Shown one piece after another: positions 35,405-44,632 of a stretch of 64,000 bases of DNA. The position numbers were made by a program, and so were the translations under genes. Within the stretch, counting starts at the first letter, position 1; each line of letters opens with the position of its first letter. The notes beneath the pieces were generated by a model that saw nothing but the letters and a program-made list of their open reading frames with translations, did not search any database and was not told where the DNA came from. Source of the DNA: Herpetosiphonaceae bacterium (lineage in GTDB: Bacteria > Chloroflexota > Chloroflexia > Chloroflexales > Herpetosiphonaceae); NCBI GenBank assembly GCA_026003835.1, contig BPHZ01000001.1, positions 1,000,001-1,064,000 on the forward strand. The letters are read 5' to 3'.

Positions 35405-36259
35405 ATGGACCAACATCACCGAGCACAGGAAGCAGTCTTGGTGACCGGCGCCTCCAGCGGCATTGGGGCCGCCTGTGCGTTGCGCCTCGCTCGCCAAGGG
35501 TATACCGTGTTCGCTGGCGTCAGAACCCAGGCTGATGGCGAGACCCTGCGCAGCGCCTCGTCGCGCCTCATCCCCCTTCTGCTTGATGTCACCGATCCGG
35601 CGGTAGTGCATGCCGCCGTGCAGTTTGTGACGACGACGCTCGATGTGCAGGGAAGCACCCTCAAGGGGCTGATTAACAACGCTGGCATAGCCGTGCCGGG
35701 TCCACTCGAATGTATCCAGATCGATGATCTCCGCAAGCAGTTGGAGGTTAATCTCGTCGGCGTTGTCCAACTCACGCAAGCCGTGCTGCCGCTTCTCCGA
35801 CGCCACCACGGTCGCATTATTATGGTCGGCTCGCTCAGTGGTCGATTGTCCACCCCGTTCACCGGAGCCTACTGCGCCGCAAAGTTTGGGCTGGAGGCGA
35901 TAACCACTGCGCTCAGAATGGAGCTGGCCCCCTGGCAGATCCCGGTCATTATGATCGAAACAGGAGCGGTGCAGACACCGATTTGGCAGAAAACCTTGGC
36001 AGCGGTCGAGTCGCTTGAGATATCATCGAAGGAGTTCCAGACGCTGTACGGAGCGGGACGTGTTGCGATGAGGCGGTATGTCGAGCGCGTCCAACGCTGG
36101 GCTTGTCCACCCGAGGCGGTGGCCGGGATTATCGTCAAAGCGCTGGCAGCGCCGCACCCACGTCGTCGCTATAGCGTTGGTAGAGATACGCGACTAGCCG
36201 GGGTGCTTCGACTGCTTCCTGCTGCGGTCCGGGAGACGATCATCCAGCGACTGCTTTGA
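35405..36259 (+). CDS. Short-chain dehydrogenase/reductase (retinol-dehydrogenase-like)
   Basis: This 284-residue classical SDR has TGASSGIGAACALRLA (cofactor site), LINNAGIAVPGPLE, the catalytic Ser in IIMVGSLSGRLS and the YCAAKFGLEA motif with Tyr and Lys. The C-terminal part (ETGAVQTPIWQKTL, then a helical tail ending RLLPAAVRETIIQRLL) resembles the retinol/17-beta-hydroxysteroid dehydrogenase branch, which acts on hydrophobic alcohols and ketones. It is transcribed divergently from the P450, so the 130-base gap (35274-35404) should hold both promoters. It fits with the P450 as an oxidation/reduction pair on one substrate. Confidence 0.88.
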   Translation: MDQHHRAQEAVLVTGASSGIGAACALRLARQGYTVFAGVRTQADGETLRSASSRLIPLLLDVTDPAVVHAAVQFVTTTLDVQGSTLKGLINNAGIAVPGPLECIQIDDLRKQLEVNLVGVVQLTQAVLPLLRRHHGRIIMVGSLSGRLSTPFTGAYCAAKFGLEAITTALRMELAPWQIPVIMIETGAVQTPIWQKTLAAVESLEISSKEFQTLYGAGRVAMRRYVERVQRWACPPEAVAGIIVKALAAPHPRRRYSVGRDTRLAGVLRLLPAAVRETIIQRLL

Positions 36260-36289
36260 CAGCGAGTTCTCTGCTGCATGCTATGGTAT

Positions 36290-36778
36290 GGTTCGTATTC
36301 GATTGAAATCGGCGAGGGCTCGCGCAAGTTGTGATGGGTGGTACACAGTTCTGCCAGGCAGGTGTGCCCGCAACCCACAGGCCGGACAGCGCGGGGACCC
36401 GCTGGGTGCCGCGCCCCTGGGGTTTCTGCCGCGCGCTCCATGCTGGGTTGGGACAGGTTTGACTCCTAGAGGCTTCATCGACCAAGACCACGCGGATGCC
36501 AGCAGCCTCCGCTTTGGAGGTGATGTATTGCCACTGGCGGCCGTGCGACCAGCTGCTGACCTTCTGCTGGTTTTTCCTGTTGAGCCGTTTGCCAGCGGCG
36601 ACGGTGCGCACATCGCCCAGCGCGATCGTGCCCGCCTGCCGTTCCACCGCGCAGGCCACCACCGCCCGGCTCGCCTTGTGCTCCAGGTCGCGCACCCGGC
36701 GCCGCTGCTGGGCCAGGCAGCGATTCTTGCGCCGTTGCAGCTCCCGCTTGGCCGCCAGCAAGTGCTGCAGAACCCAGG
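36290..36778 (-). pseudogene. TnpB (IS200/IS605 OrfB) remnant
   Basis: This minus-strand fragment is clearly related to the intact TnpB at 61.4-62.6 kb: LQRRKNRCLAQQRRRVRDLEH, ALGDVRTVAAGKRLNRKNQQ and VLVDEASRSQTCPNP are shared almost residue for residue. Only the last 40% of the protein is present, and the zinc-finger end is out of frame. The remnant separates the SDR gene from the M3 peptidase. Confidence 0.85.
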
Positions 36779-36835
36779 GCTACCACAGCCTATAGTAAAA
36801 TTACAAGCTCAGAAGGAGTCAGAAGGAGCATATCC

Positions 36836-38536
36836 ATGATCCCATCGACAACCGCTATCAAGCCCGATGATTGGGCCTCCCTCGATGCAGCTTACACATC
36901 GCTGGCGGAGGTGGACCTATCACCAGACACGATATGTGAGTGGATTCAGCAGTGGAGTGACATCGAGAAAATGCTTGAAGAGGCAACAGCATTAAATTAC
37001 TGGAAGCTGTCAGCGAACACTAACGATCCTGAGGTCCAGAAGCACTACACGTACTTTTGGACCGAGATAATGGCAAAGGCCATGTGTGCTGCACATACTC
37101 TCAAGAAGAAATTGCTTGCATGCCACTGGTATCAGCCTTCACCGGAACACGTAGAAATGATACGACGAATGAAGGTGGAAGTTGACCTATTCTCTGAGGA
37201 AAACGCAGCAATTCAGAGCACTATCTATGCGCGCTCACAAGAATTTCTAGCTATTATTGCAGCACAGACCGTCACTCTTGGTGGACAGGAACTGACGGTT
37301 CCTGAGGCGGAGCAGAGATTATATGCCCAGGATCGCAGCCAGCGTGAGTCAGCCTGGCGCGCGATAGCCGCGCGCAAACTGCAAGACCGAGATGCGATTG
37401 ACTCCCTCATGCTTGAGCTTTTTGTAATGCGGCAGAACATGGCTCGAAATAGCAACCTACCCAACTTTCGAGCCCACAGGTGGCTCGACTTGAAACGGTT
37501 TGACTATACGCCAGAGGACTGCCTGTCCCTCCACGAATCCATTATTGCCGAGTTTGTCCCATTATGGTGCAGTATTCAGGAGCAGCGTAAAAAAAACCTA
37601 GAACTTGATACATTGCGACCATGGGATCTCGTTGCTGACCCATGTGGGCTCCCTCCCCTGCGGCCATTTCAAACGGTAGAGGAACTCATGGATGGCGTTG
37701 GGAGGATTTGTACTCGGATTGACCCCGCCATTGGCGAGCACTTCACCTGGCTTCGTAACAACAATTATCTCGATCTTGAGCCACGCAAGAACAAGGCAGC
37801 TGGCGGTTTCTTCTATTTCCTTGGCCAACGGGGCAACGGGTACATTTTCTATAATGCCGTCGGCAACCATCAGGATACCATTGCCCTTCTCCACGAGTTG
37901 GGACACGCTTTCCATTTCTACGAGGCCCATCAAGCACAAGAGCTCTACTGGAATGTCCATCAAATTCCCTGGGAGATGATCGAACTACCTTCTCTCAGCA
38001 TGGAGCTGTTGGCCACACCCTATCTCACAAGAAAGGAAGGGGGCTTTTACGATTCGAACGAAGATGCTGGCCGGGCAATCCTTGACGAGCTGGAATTTGC
38101 TATCGGGTCAATGCTCCGCACCTCGCTGAGCGACGCATTTCAGCATTGGCTTTATACCCAAGATGCGGAGGATCTTAAGTCAAGCGATCTCTATCGGGCA
38201 TGGGATCAGCTTGTACAACGGTTTTTTCCCATTGTAGATTGGTCTGGCTTTGAGGACATTCGCGCGGCTGGTTGGCAGACAAAGCATATTGTCACACATC
38301 CCTTTTACTCAATTGAATATGTTATTGCGCAGCTGGGGGCCTTCCAAATTTGGAAAAACGCCCAGCACAACGAAGCGGAAACCATTAGAAATCTTCGGAG
38401 GGCGCACCGACTTGGCGCTAGCCGGCCTCTTCCCGACCTCTACGAAGCAGCTGGCATCCGCTTCTCATTGGATAGGGAAATAGTAAAGGAACTGGCAAAC
38501 TACCTTGAACTCCGATTGTATGAGGTGATGCGGTGA
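36836..38536 (+). CDS. M3-family oligoendopeptidase
   Basis: This 566-residue cytoplasmic zinc metallopeptidase is of the PepF/thimet type. The zinc site is ALLHELGHAFHFYE (HExxH, near residues 352-356), with the third ligand Glu expected in ELPSLSMELLATPYL. The helical N-terminal half and the C-terminal FYSIEYVIAQLGAFQIW are typical of the family. The start ATG 36836 has AAGGAG about 10 bases upstream. Codon use is more AT-tolerant than in the first 20 kb, as in the preceding cluster. It is probably monocistronic, with a hairpin after its end. It degrades short peptides. Confidence 0.9.
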   Translation: MIPSTTAIKPDDWASLDAAYTSLAEVDLSPDTICEWIQQWSDIEKMLEEATALNYWKLSANTNDPEVQKHYTYFWTEIMAKAMCAAHTLKKKLLACHWYQPSPEHVEMIRRMKVEVDLFSEENAAIQSTIYARSQEFLAIIAAQTVTLGGQELTVPEAEQRLYAQDRSQRESAWRAIAARKLQDRDAIDSLMLELFVMRQNMARNSNLPNFRAHRWLDLKRFDYTPEDCLSLHESIIAEFVPLWCSIQEQRKKNLELDTLRPWDLVADPCGLPPLRPFQTVEELMDGVGRICTRIDPAIGEHFTWLRNNNYLDLEPRKNKAAGGFFYFLGQRGNGYIFYNAVGNHQDTIALLHELGHAFHFYEAHQAQELYWNVHQIPWEMIELPSLSMELLATPYLTRKEGGFYDSNEDAGRAILDELEFAIGSMLRTSLSDAFQHWLYTQDAEDLKSSDLYRAWDQLVQRFFPIVDWSGFEDIRAAGWQTKHIVTHPFYSIEYVIAQLGAFQIWKNAQHNEAETIRNLRRAHRLGASRPLPDLYEAAGIRFSLDREIVKELANYLELRLYEVMR

Positions 38537-38611
38537 CGTAAGGTTGTTGCCTCACCGTATGCAATCGGAGCGCCGATCAGTAAAGGGATGTAGCTAAGGA
38601 ACAATTGTTGG

Positions 38612-38648
38612 GCGATCAGGGCGCTATCTTCTACAGCACCCTGATCGC
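38612..38648 (+). terminator. Hairpin downstream of the M3 peptidase
   Basis: Arms GCGATCAGGGCGCT (38612-38625) and AGCACCCTGATCGC (38635-38648) pair with one G-U. There is no U-run, so it may be a weak or factor-dependent terminator. The rest of 38540-38932 shows no gene. Confidence 0.5.
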
Positions 38649-38932
38649 TAGGGGATGCAGACGATGACTATAATTCTGGAAATAAAGATCTTGAGGAAAC
38701 TATGCAGCTTCTGCCGAGCTGCTTAACCTATTCCACATCTTTACTCCGTACAAGTGTTTGATGGCTACGGGGTCGGCTTGGAAGGCGATCATTCTGAATC
38801 AATTGCCTATAGCAGTGATTCAAAGCGCACAAACACCAGTCAAGCATTCGCTTAATCAGGACTTGAATTAGCCCGCTATTCCAGCAATCTGCCAGAAAGA
38901 CAGCTTGCTCTGGTCTGGCCAAGAAAGGTTTG

Positions 38933-39514
38933 TTATAAACGCTCCTCTAACCGTTTCGCTAATTTCTGACGAATCTCCTTCTCTGGAATTTGGCGGCTAG
39001 CGTACTTCCCGCCAAAAAACATACCTAGTCCTATAGCGATCCCTGTAGCTATACCTTCTATATATCTAAGCGCGATACCAGTGCAGATCCCTGTGCCTAA
39101 TGCAATTGGTAAGCTTTCAGTGAGCTCTAGCACTTCTCCTACAGCTACTACCTGGTAGATCCCTACAGCTATACCTATTAGGAGGAATATCACTGCAAGC
39201 ATAATTGGAAAACTAAGTACACCCCCAAACCCTAATGTAAAAGCTAAAGCTAGGCCAGAAATTAATCCTATTGTGATCCCAAAAGGAATAGCGTTTATCT
39301 TCTCCGTTCTCTCAAATAGAACTGTAATGAAGCTTAAAATAAATACTAGACTCGTACCAGCAATTGCTTCTAGGGCCAATAAGCCCCAATTTATCTCTGT
39401 GTCTATAAATACTTTTGCTATTCCCCCTAATACTGTTGCAAACCCTAATGCAACGAGCAGTGTTCCAAGCATCCCCTGGATTAAGATACTTCTGTATTGT
39501 GTGTAGTCATCCAA
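38933..39514 (-). CDS. Hypothetical multi-pass membrane protein
   Basis: This 193-residue protein with about six helices rich in Gly and Ile is unrecognised. Gly-rich helices (GIALRYIEGIATGIAIGLGMFFGG) and two tandemly similar halves suggest an internal repeat. It ends in a charged amphipathic tail (EKEIRQKLAKRLEERL). The DNA is clearly AT-richer than the surroundings, suggesting acquisition by transfer. Neighbours are a peptidase and mobile-element debris, so context gives no role. Confidence 0.6.
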   Translation of the reverse strand: MDDYTQYRSILIQGMLGTLLVALGFATVLGGIAKVFIDTEINWGLLALEAIAGTSLVFILSFITVLFERTEKINAIPFGITIGLISGLALAFTLGFGGVLSFPIMLAVIFLLIGIAVGIYQVVAVGEVLELTESLPIALGTGICTGIALRYIEGIATGIAIGLGMFFGGKYASRQIPEKEIRQKLAKRLEERL

Positions 39515-39831
39515 CTGAGGGCGGATGTTCTGCCAGTACCATAGCTGATCCGCCCATATAGCATAGACTAGTCGCAGCCATTGTCCAGGCTACCACCAGC
39601 GAGCGAGCGGATCGGACGCTTTATTTTGCATCGTTGCCCTCATGATCACTCATTTATACACACACTATCTCTACCCACGTCTACACACCAAGACGCAGGC
39701 TAAGAAGCTACAACAATTCATTCAAGGTAACATAACGGATTGTTCTTGTCGAATCAAACTTCACTCGTCTTATTGCTGCTCAAGTGAACACAAATTTGTA
39801 AACCTGTTCGTTGCGCTGGATCCCCTCTCTC
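39515..39831. other. Intergenic stretch without recognisable gene
   Basis: No convincing coding sequence is seen. A short inverted repeat is formed by GGGCGGAT near 39519 and ATCCGCCC near 39550. Confidence 0.4.
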
Positions 39832-40263
39832 TTACGATGGGCGCTCATAGGAGAAGGGGCTAACAGGTACAAAAAGTGGGACAAAACTGTCTCCTTTTCT
39901 GATCGCCATCCTCTTCCCAACCACTGTCCTGAGCGTTTCCGCGACGGGATCTGTGCCAACAACACCTGAGGTTGTGTCCTTTGTTGCGATCGCATCAAGG
40001 GTCGCTGTGATAGTTCCGGTGTGAGAGCGCTGAGGGACGATAGCCGGCTGCTGATTGTTGGTGACAGTAAAGGTGACCACAAAGGGGCCATTAAGGGTAT
40101 CTGCAGCGCGGTACGCTGCTTGAACCCGCGAGATAGAGAGGGAGCTGGCCGATGCTGGCTGGGGCTGCGGCACATTAACGCTCGCTCTAATGAGGTGGTA
40201 TAGCTGAGGCAGCCAGACCATCCGGCAGGGAAGAGAGGGAGTAAGGCTGCGTTGAAGCAGCAT
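39832..40263 (-). CDS. Fragment of a putative secreted/surface protein
   Basis: This 143-residue frame ends in a beta-rich segment: LSISRVQAAYRAADTLNGPF, then VVTFTVTNNQQPAIVPQ and GTITATLDAIATKDTTSG, resembling Ig-like or adhesin-type repeats of surface proteins. The first 30 residues do not look like a signal peptide, and another frame upstream (to 40478) may hold it. It is probably the remnant of a longer gene cut by the IS element whose left end is at 40361. No family can be named. Confidence 0.45.
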   Translation of the reverse strand: MLLQRSLTPSLPCRMVWLPQLYHLIRASVNVPQPQPASASSLSISRVQAAYRAADTLNGPFVVTFTVTNNQQPAIVPQRSHTGTITATLDAIATKDTTSGVVGTDPVAETLRTVVGKRMAIRKGDSFVPLFVPVSPFSYERPS

Positions 40264-40360
40264 AGACTGTAGACCCTAAAGGACTGTGCGGTACTGATGT
40301 GACAACCACAGCAATACAGAATAAGATGATGGTTCTCATCAATCTCATCTCTATTTAGAT

Positions 40361-41275
40361 AACCATTGGTGCTAGCAATGTGAACCGATTTTCGTGATGT
40401 GTGATACCTATCCCGAACCTGAACAATTTGCCCAAAGCCCACGCGTCCTCTATGATGGGAGTGCTCACAACCCACCAAGGAGGACGCTCTGCCAGGTGGA
40501 CGAGATCATCATCCGCTTGGTTGCCATGGGAGACGATCCCATGGCCGACGTCAAGAAGCCCGCCGATGCCCAGCTCTCCCCGAGCGAGGTCGTCACGATT
40601 GGCCTGCTCTTCGCGCTCAAAGGCGGCACGTTTCGTGCCTTTTATCGCTGGGTTGAAGGCCAATTACCGACAATTGTTTCCCAATTTGAATGAGCGAACC
40701 CGTCTGGGCCGGTTGTTGGTGGTCCTATCAGCAGTAGTACAGATCGATTTCGGCTGATCCGAGCTTTTTTACGATCATTGATCCGTTTGGGATTGAGTTG
40801 ATCCATCCACGGCGCGAAGGTCGGAGCCGTAAGCAAAATTGGTCGCAAAGTACGCTCGAATGGGCGATGGATCATCGGCATTAAGCTGGCATGGCTGATC
40901 AACGATCAGGGAGCGGTGATGGATTGGGCGTGGGATGATGCCGCTGAACCGGATAACGCATTCAATGACATAGGTGCAGCAGTATGATGAGCAGATAATC
41001 ACGCTGGGAGATATGGGATTTCGCAAACAAGACACGGATCTTGCGCAATCTCAAGATCTGCGAGCAAGGGCAGTGGAACGAGCGGTTTCTGATCGAAACG
41101 CTGTATAGTCTCGTGGAAGGCATCGTTCATAGCAAGAAGCTGTATCATCGAGATGCAACCTAATCTCACGGCACGCCTTGGCTATATGGCGGCACTCGTC
41201 AATTGTTTGCTGCACATCACCAATGGTGTGCTCTCGTTCAAGGATTTTGTATTGTAATGACTAGCACCAATGGTT
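40361..41275 (+). mobile_element. Degenerate 915-bp IS element (IS982-like), perfect 15-bp TIRs
   Basis: The ends AACCATTGGTGCTAG (40361-40375) and its exact inverse (41261-41275) bound the element. Inside, decayed transposase pieces appear in several plus-strand frames: LSPSEVVTIGLLFALKGGTF, LFPNLNERTRLGRLLVVLSA, DPFGIELIHPRREGRS and the end NERFLIETLYSLVEG with HRDATYLTARLGYMAALVN. Multiple shifts and stops make it inactive. The order of motifs resembles IS982-type DDE transposases, but the family call is tentative. A fragment of the same family lies at 55.06-55.16 kb. Confidence 0.75.
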
Positions 41276-41306
41276 CATAGAAGGGACAAACAATTGATGT
41301 TTCTGC

Positions 41307-42922
41307 CTAATATTACAACGCGAAGATCTCAGTCGCCGGGTAGAACCTTAACATAACGGAGGGTATGGTATCCTCGCTTGGAAGCCTGACACGCTTTCCA
41401 AGAAGGAGCCTATACCCATGTGTATTGTACTCGAAACCTGGCCCGGCGCCGGCATGCAATCTGGCGCCCCCGTGATATTGAAGTGTTGCCGGAGCACCTG
41501 GCCGCCTACCACGCCCAGTTTGCCCGTAAACGGCAGGCGTCTTGGGCCGCGCAGTACCTCCGTGGCTTGCTGAGCACCTGTGAGCGCAACTCGATCGAGC
41601 CCATGGGCGTTGCACCTCAACCTGCCCATCCGCTCCTTGCAGCATTTCATCGGCCAAAGCACCTGGGCCACGGCGCCGCTCATCGCGCAGCACCAAGCGC
41701 TGGTCGGCACGACCTTGGGCGAGCCGGACGGGCGCCTTCCTGGTCGGACGAATGTGGCATCGTCAAACAAGGGCACGATTCGCTGGGCGTGGCCCCGCAG
41801 TACGGTGGGTCGGTCGGCAAGGTCGCCAACAGCCAGGTGGGCGTCTTTCTGGGCTTATGCTAGTCGCAAGGGCTATCCCCTGCTCGCCGGCCAGCTCTGT
41901 GTGCCGGACGTGTGGTTTCCCGACGACCATGCTGACCAGCGCACCGCGACGGGCAGGCCGGCAACCCTGACGGCCCAATCCAAGCCGGAAATTGCCCTGC
42001 GCTTGCTGCAGCAGGCGGTGGCTCGGCGCTGTCTGCCGGCACGCTGGCTGACCGCCGATGCCTGGTACGGCAACAGCCCGGCCTTTCGCGACGGGGGTCG
42101 CCGCGCTGGAGCTCTGGTCCATGACCGCCATCTCGACCGATACGCTGGTGTGGCGCCGCCAGCCGGCCACTGTGCTCCCGCCGTATCGTGGGAAAGGGCG
42201 CAAGCCCACGCGGTGCCAGCTGAAGACGGCGAGCCACTACCCCTGTCGCGTCGACCACCTGCTGAAGCGACTGCCGAAAACCGTGTGGATGCGAACGACG
42301 ATCACCGAGGGAAGCCAGGGGCCGATCATGGCGGATGTCGCGGTGGTGCGGGTGACGGAGCGCGTGATGGGCTGCCGGGACCCCGGCTGTGGCTGCTCAT
42401 CCGCCGCAGCCTGCGCGACCCCAGCGATGGGCGCTACTATCTCAGTAACGCACCCGAGGAGACGCCAACGGCGGAGCTGGTGTGGATGCTGGGGATGCGC
42501 TGGACGGTCGAGCTTGCGTTCGCCCAAGGAAAGCAGGAAGTCGGGATGGATGCGTATGAGGTGCGCAGCTGGCAGGGGTGGCATCAGCATATGCTGTTGA
42601 TGATGCTGGCGCACCATTTTCTGGTCTGGGTGCGGGTGCAGTGGCAGGACAAAGCGCCGGCGTTGACGCTGTATCAGGTGCGGCTGCTGGTGCGCAGCGT
42701 CTTGCCGGTGCCGGTCTTGGATGCGGCACGGGCGCTCAAGCTGGTGCTGTAGTATCAGCGACGGAACCATGCGGCGGCCCTTTCGCATCGCAAGCGGAAA
42801 GCCAAAGAACGCGTGGCATTAGCCGAACGCGAAGCCCAATGACTCCAGCGCTACCCCGGTCGCCCGCCGAAGCGCCAGTCTACAGCGGCTTCAGTGTGAG
42901 GATCTTCGCGTTGTAATATTAG
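41307..42922 (+). mobile_element. IS701-family element, perfect 22-bp TIRs, frameshifted transposase
   Basis: Bases 41307-41328 and 42901-42922 are exact inverted copies (outer CTAATATTACAACG). The transposase is spread over several frames: LEVLPEHLAAYHAQFARKRQ, then DECGIVKQGHDSLGVAPQYG and GKVANSQVGVFL, which carry the IS701 signature and the first Asp, then YASRKGYPLLAGQL, WLTADAWYG (second Asp) and WMLGMRWTVELAFAQGKQEV (Glu region). At least four frameshifts inactivate it. It starts 31 bases after the preceding IS element. Confidence 0.85.
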
Positions 42923-42929
42923 AAGCTAT

Positions 42930-43470
42930 CTCAAAAATGGTATCCTGCCTCCCAGTGGGATAAACTGATACCGACTGGGAGGCAGGAGGCGGGCGTCCGC
43001 GCCGGGATGCACGGGAGGTTTTAAATGGCATCCTCTGGGTCTTGCGGACGGGCGCCCAATGGGCAGACATGCCCAACCGCTATCCTCTATCAACCCTGGC
43101 ATCGTCGCTTTCAGGAGTGGGTGCGAAACGGCACATTTGAGCAGATTCTCCAGTCCTGAGCGGCTGATATGCGTGACCGTGGTCATTGAGACCTCTCCGA
43201 ATGCTGTATCGATGGCGCCTTCGGGGTGTCCAAACAAGGGGGTGCAACACCGGAACGACCACGCGGGGCAACGGGACGAAGGTTATGGCAATGATCGATC
43301 GCACTGGTCTGCGCCCAGAGGGCACCCGCGCCATCCACACTGAAGCTGATCCACCACATGAGGTCACCCTTGTGGAACCAACGCGCGAAGCAGGTTTCGT
43401 GGATGAACACCCTGAGCGACTGATTGGGGACAAAGCGTATGCCAGTGATCCGCTGGATAGCACCCTTGCC
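42930..43470 (+). mobile_element. IS5-family (IS427-type) transposase remnant
   Basis: Across changing plus-strand frames the segment reads [65 protein letters not shown] and then EVTLVEPTREAGFVDEHPER with LIGDKAYASDPLD: the N-terminal two thirds of an IS5 transposase including the first two Asp. The catalytic Glu region is missing; after about 43470 the frame enters unrelated sequence. A 13-bp inverted repeat (CCTGCCTCCCAGT at 42943 and its inverse at 42973) sits at the left side. Confidence 0.8.
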
Positions 43471-43710
43471 AAGTTGCGCCTCCAGCCGCGTAATCTCTTC
43501 TACCGTTCGACCGACGAGATAGATCGGCTAGCCTATTTGCTACCAATCAACGAGGTGCGCGCTACAACACGCGCCTGGAGGATCGGCAGCAAAGGCCAAC
43601 TGTTTGCCTTGACACCGTCTGGTACTTTTCTTGCAACACCAGGTCTGACATTTATCGAAGAGTTTATTGAGACGATGGCTGATGAGCTAGAGCACTTGGC
43701 GCGTCTTTGA
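43471..43710 (+). pseudogene. C-terminal fragment of an unrecognised protein
   Basis: Downstream of the IS5 break, the open frame continues for about 78 residues: LFYRSTDEIDRLAYLLPINE, ATTRAWRIGSKGQLFAL and FIEEFIETMADELEHLARL. The alpha/beta pattern with a final acidic helix could fit an immunity-like or regulatory domain, but I cannot name it. It is the 3' remnant of a gene whose start was lost to the IS5 fragment. Confidence 0.4.
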
Positions 43711-43735
43711 CGATCGGGACATAGCCCTCTATAAT
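43707..43735 (+). promoter_or_regulatory. Strong sigma-70-type promoter
   Basis: TTGACG (43707-43712) and a perfect TATAAT (43730-43735) are separated by 17 bases. It should drive the short lipoprotein-like frame at 43800 and the thymidylate kinase gene. Confidence 0.75.
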
Positions 43736-43799
43736 CAAGCAGAATTGAAGGGGTGGCTTCGAAACCTTATATGTAGGGCCAACTGGAAAGGGGAGAGTG

Positions 43800-43943
43800 G
43801 TGAGACGTTCGCCATTACACTTTGTGATCCTGCTTGTCTTTATGCTGGCGCTCGCCGGCTGCGTTGGCGCTGGTCTGGCCCGCGCAGCCGCTGATCCAGG
43901 AGCAGAAAAACGCGATGAAGACTGGACGATTAATTGTATTTGA
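43800..43943 (+). CDS. Truncated lipoprotein leader overlapping tmk
   Basis: A GTG start with AAAGGGGAGAG upstream opens a 47-codon frame: RRSPLHFVILLVFMLALAGC is a good lipoprotein signal peptide with lipobox LAGC, followed by VGAGLARAAADPGAEK and a short tail ending inside the start of the kinase gene. It looks like the 5' end of a lipoprotein gene joined by recombination to the kinase gene, or else a leader peptide whose translation couples to it (the two overlap by 29 bases). It is too short to be a functional lipoprotein. Confidence 0.45.
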   Translation: MRRSPLHFVILLVFMLALAGCVGAGLARAAADPGAEKRDEDWTINCI

Positions 43944-44625
43944 AGGTATCGATGGAGCAGGTAAGTCGTCATTGATCCAGGGAGTAGCCGAACACTTAAG
44001 TAAACAGGGTATCGCCTCCACAACCATAACACGCTTTATGCTTCCCGAACTCACCAGCCTCTGGGGGCAGATTGTAGCAGATGACTTGGTTGACCCAGTA
44101 TCGGCGGCAACTATCGCAATCGCCGATTATTTCGTTGGCCTGGAGCGTGTTATAAAGCCGGCAATTGAACGGGGCGTGACTGTTCTTGCCGATCGCTACT
44201 ATTATTCTCACATAGCTTTTTTCCATGCCCGCGGCATCGATCTGCATTGGCTTCAGGCATGCTTCCGCACTGCCTTGACGCCGGATATTGTCTTTTTCAT
44301 TGATATTTCTATTCCTCAAGCACTTGAGCGGCTCAGGCCAAAGAATAAACCAGATTTTTGGGAAGCCGGCCTTGATTATCGGCTTAATATGCGTATTGGG
44401 CAAGCATACGCCTATTATCAGCAAAATCCGCTTGAAAAAGCCCGGATAGAGGAATACTTTTCTGAGCATCAGCAACGTATTGTCACAACCTACAAGCAGA
44501 TCTTGCCGCAAAGCACGTATTGGTTGGATGGCTCCAAGACACACGAGGCTCTGGCACAGGAATGCCGGCAGATACTCACAGAGTTCTTGAAGCCTGTAAT
44601 GATATTGTCACGTGAGCATACGTAG
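43915..44625 (+). CDS. tmk: Thymidylate kinase (dTMP kinase)
   Basis: This 236-residue kinase phosphorylates dTMP to dTDP. The P-loop is FEGIDGAGKSS (residues 9-19), the DRY/H-type motif is ADRYYYSHIAFFHARGID, and IVFFIDISIPQALERLRP is the base of the LID region; the Arg-rich LID itself is weak (PKNKPDFWEAGLDYR). The start ATG 43915 is preceded by AGGAG about 12 bases upstream; longer in-frame starts overlap the lipoprotein-like leader. The next gene, 7 bases on, encodes an NDK-like protein, which would catalyse or mimic the next step (dTDP to dTTP). The AT-richer DNA and IS-rich surroundings suggest an acquired second copy. Confidence 0.85.
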   Translation: MKTGRLIVFEGIDGAGKSSLIQGVAEHLSKQGIASTTITRFMLPELTSLWGQIVADDLVDPVSAATIAIADYFVGLERVIKPAIERGVTVLADRYYYSHIAFFHARGIDLHWLQACFRTALTPDIVFFIDISIPQALERLRPKNKPDFWEAGLDYRLNMRIGQAYAYYQQNPLEKARIEEYFSEHQQRIVTTYKQILPQSTYWLDGSKTHEALAQECRQILTEFLKPVMILSREHT

Positions 44626-44632
44626 GTGAGCA

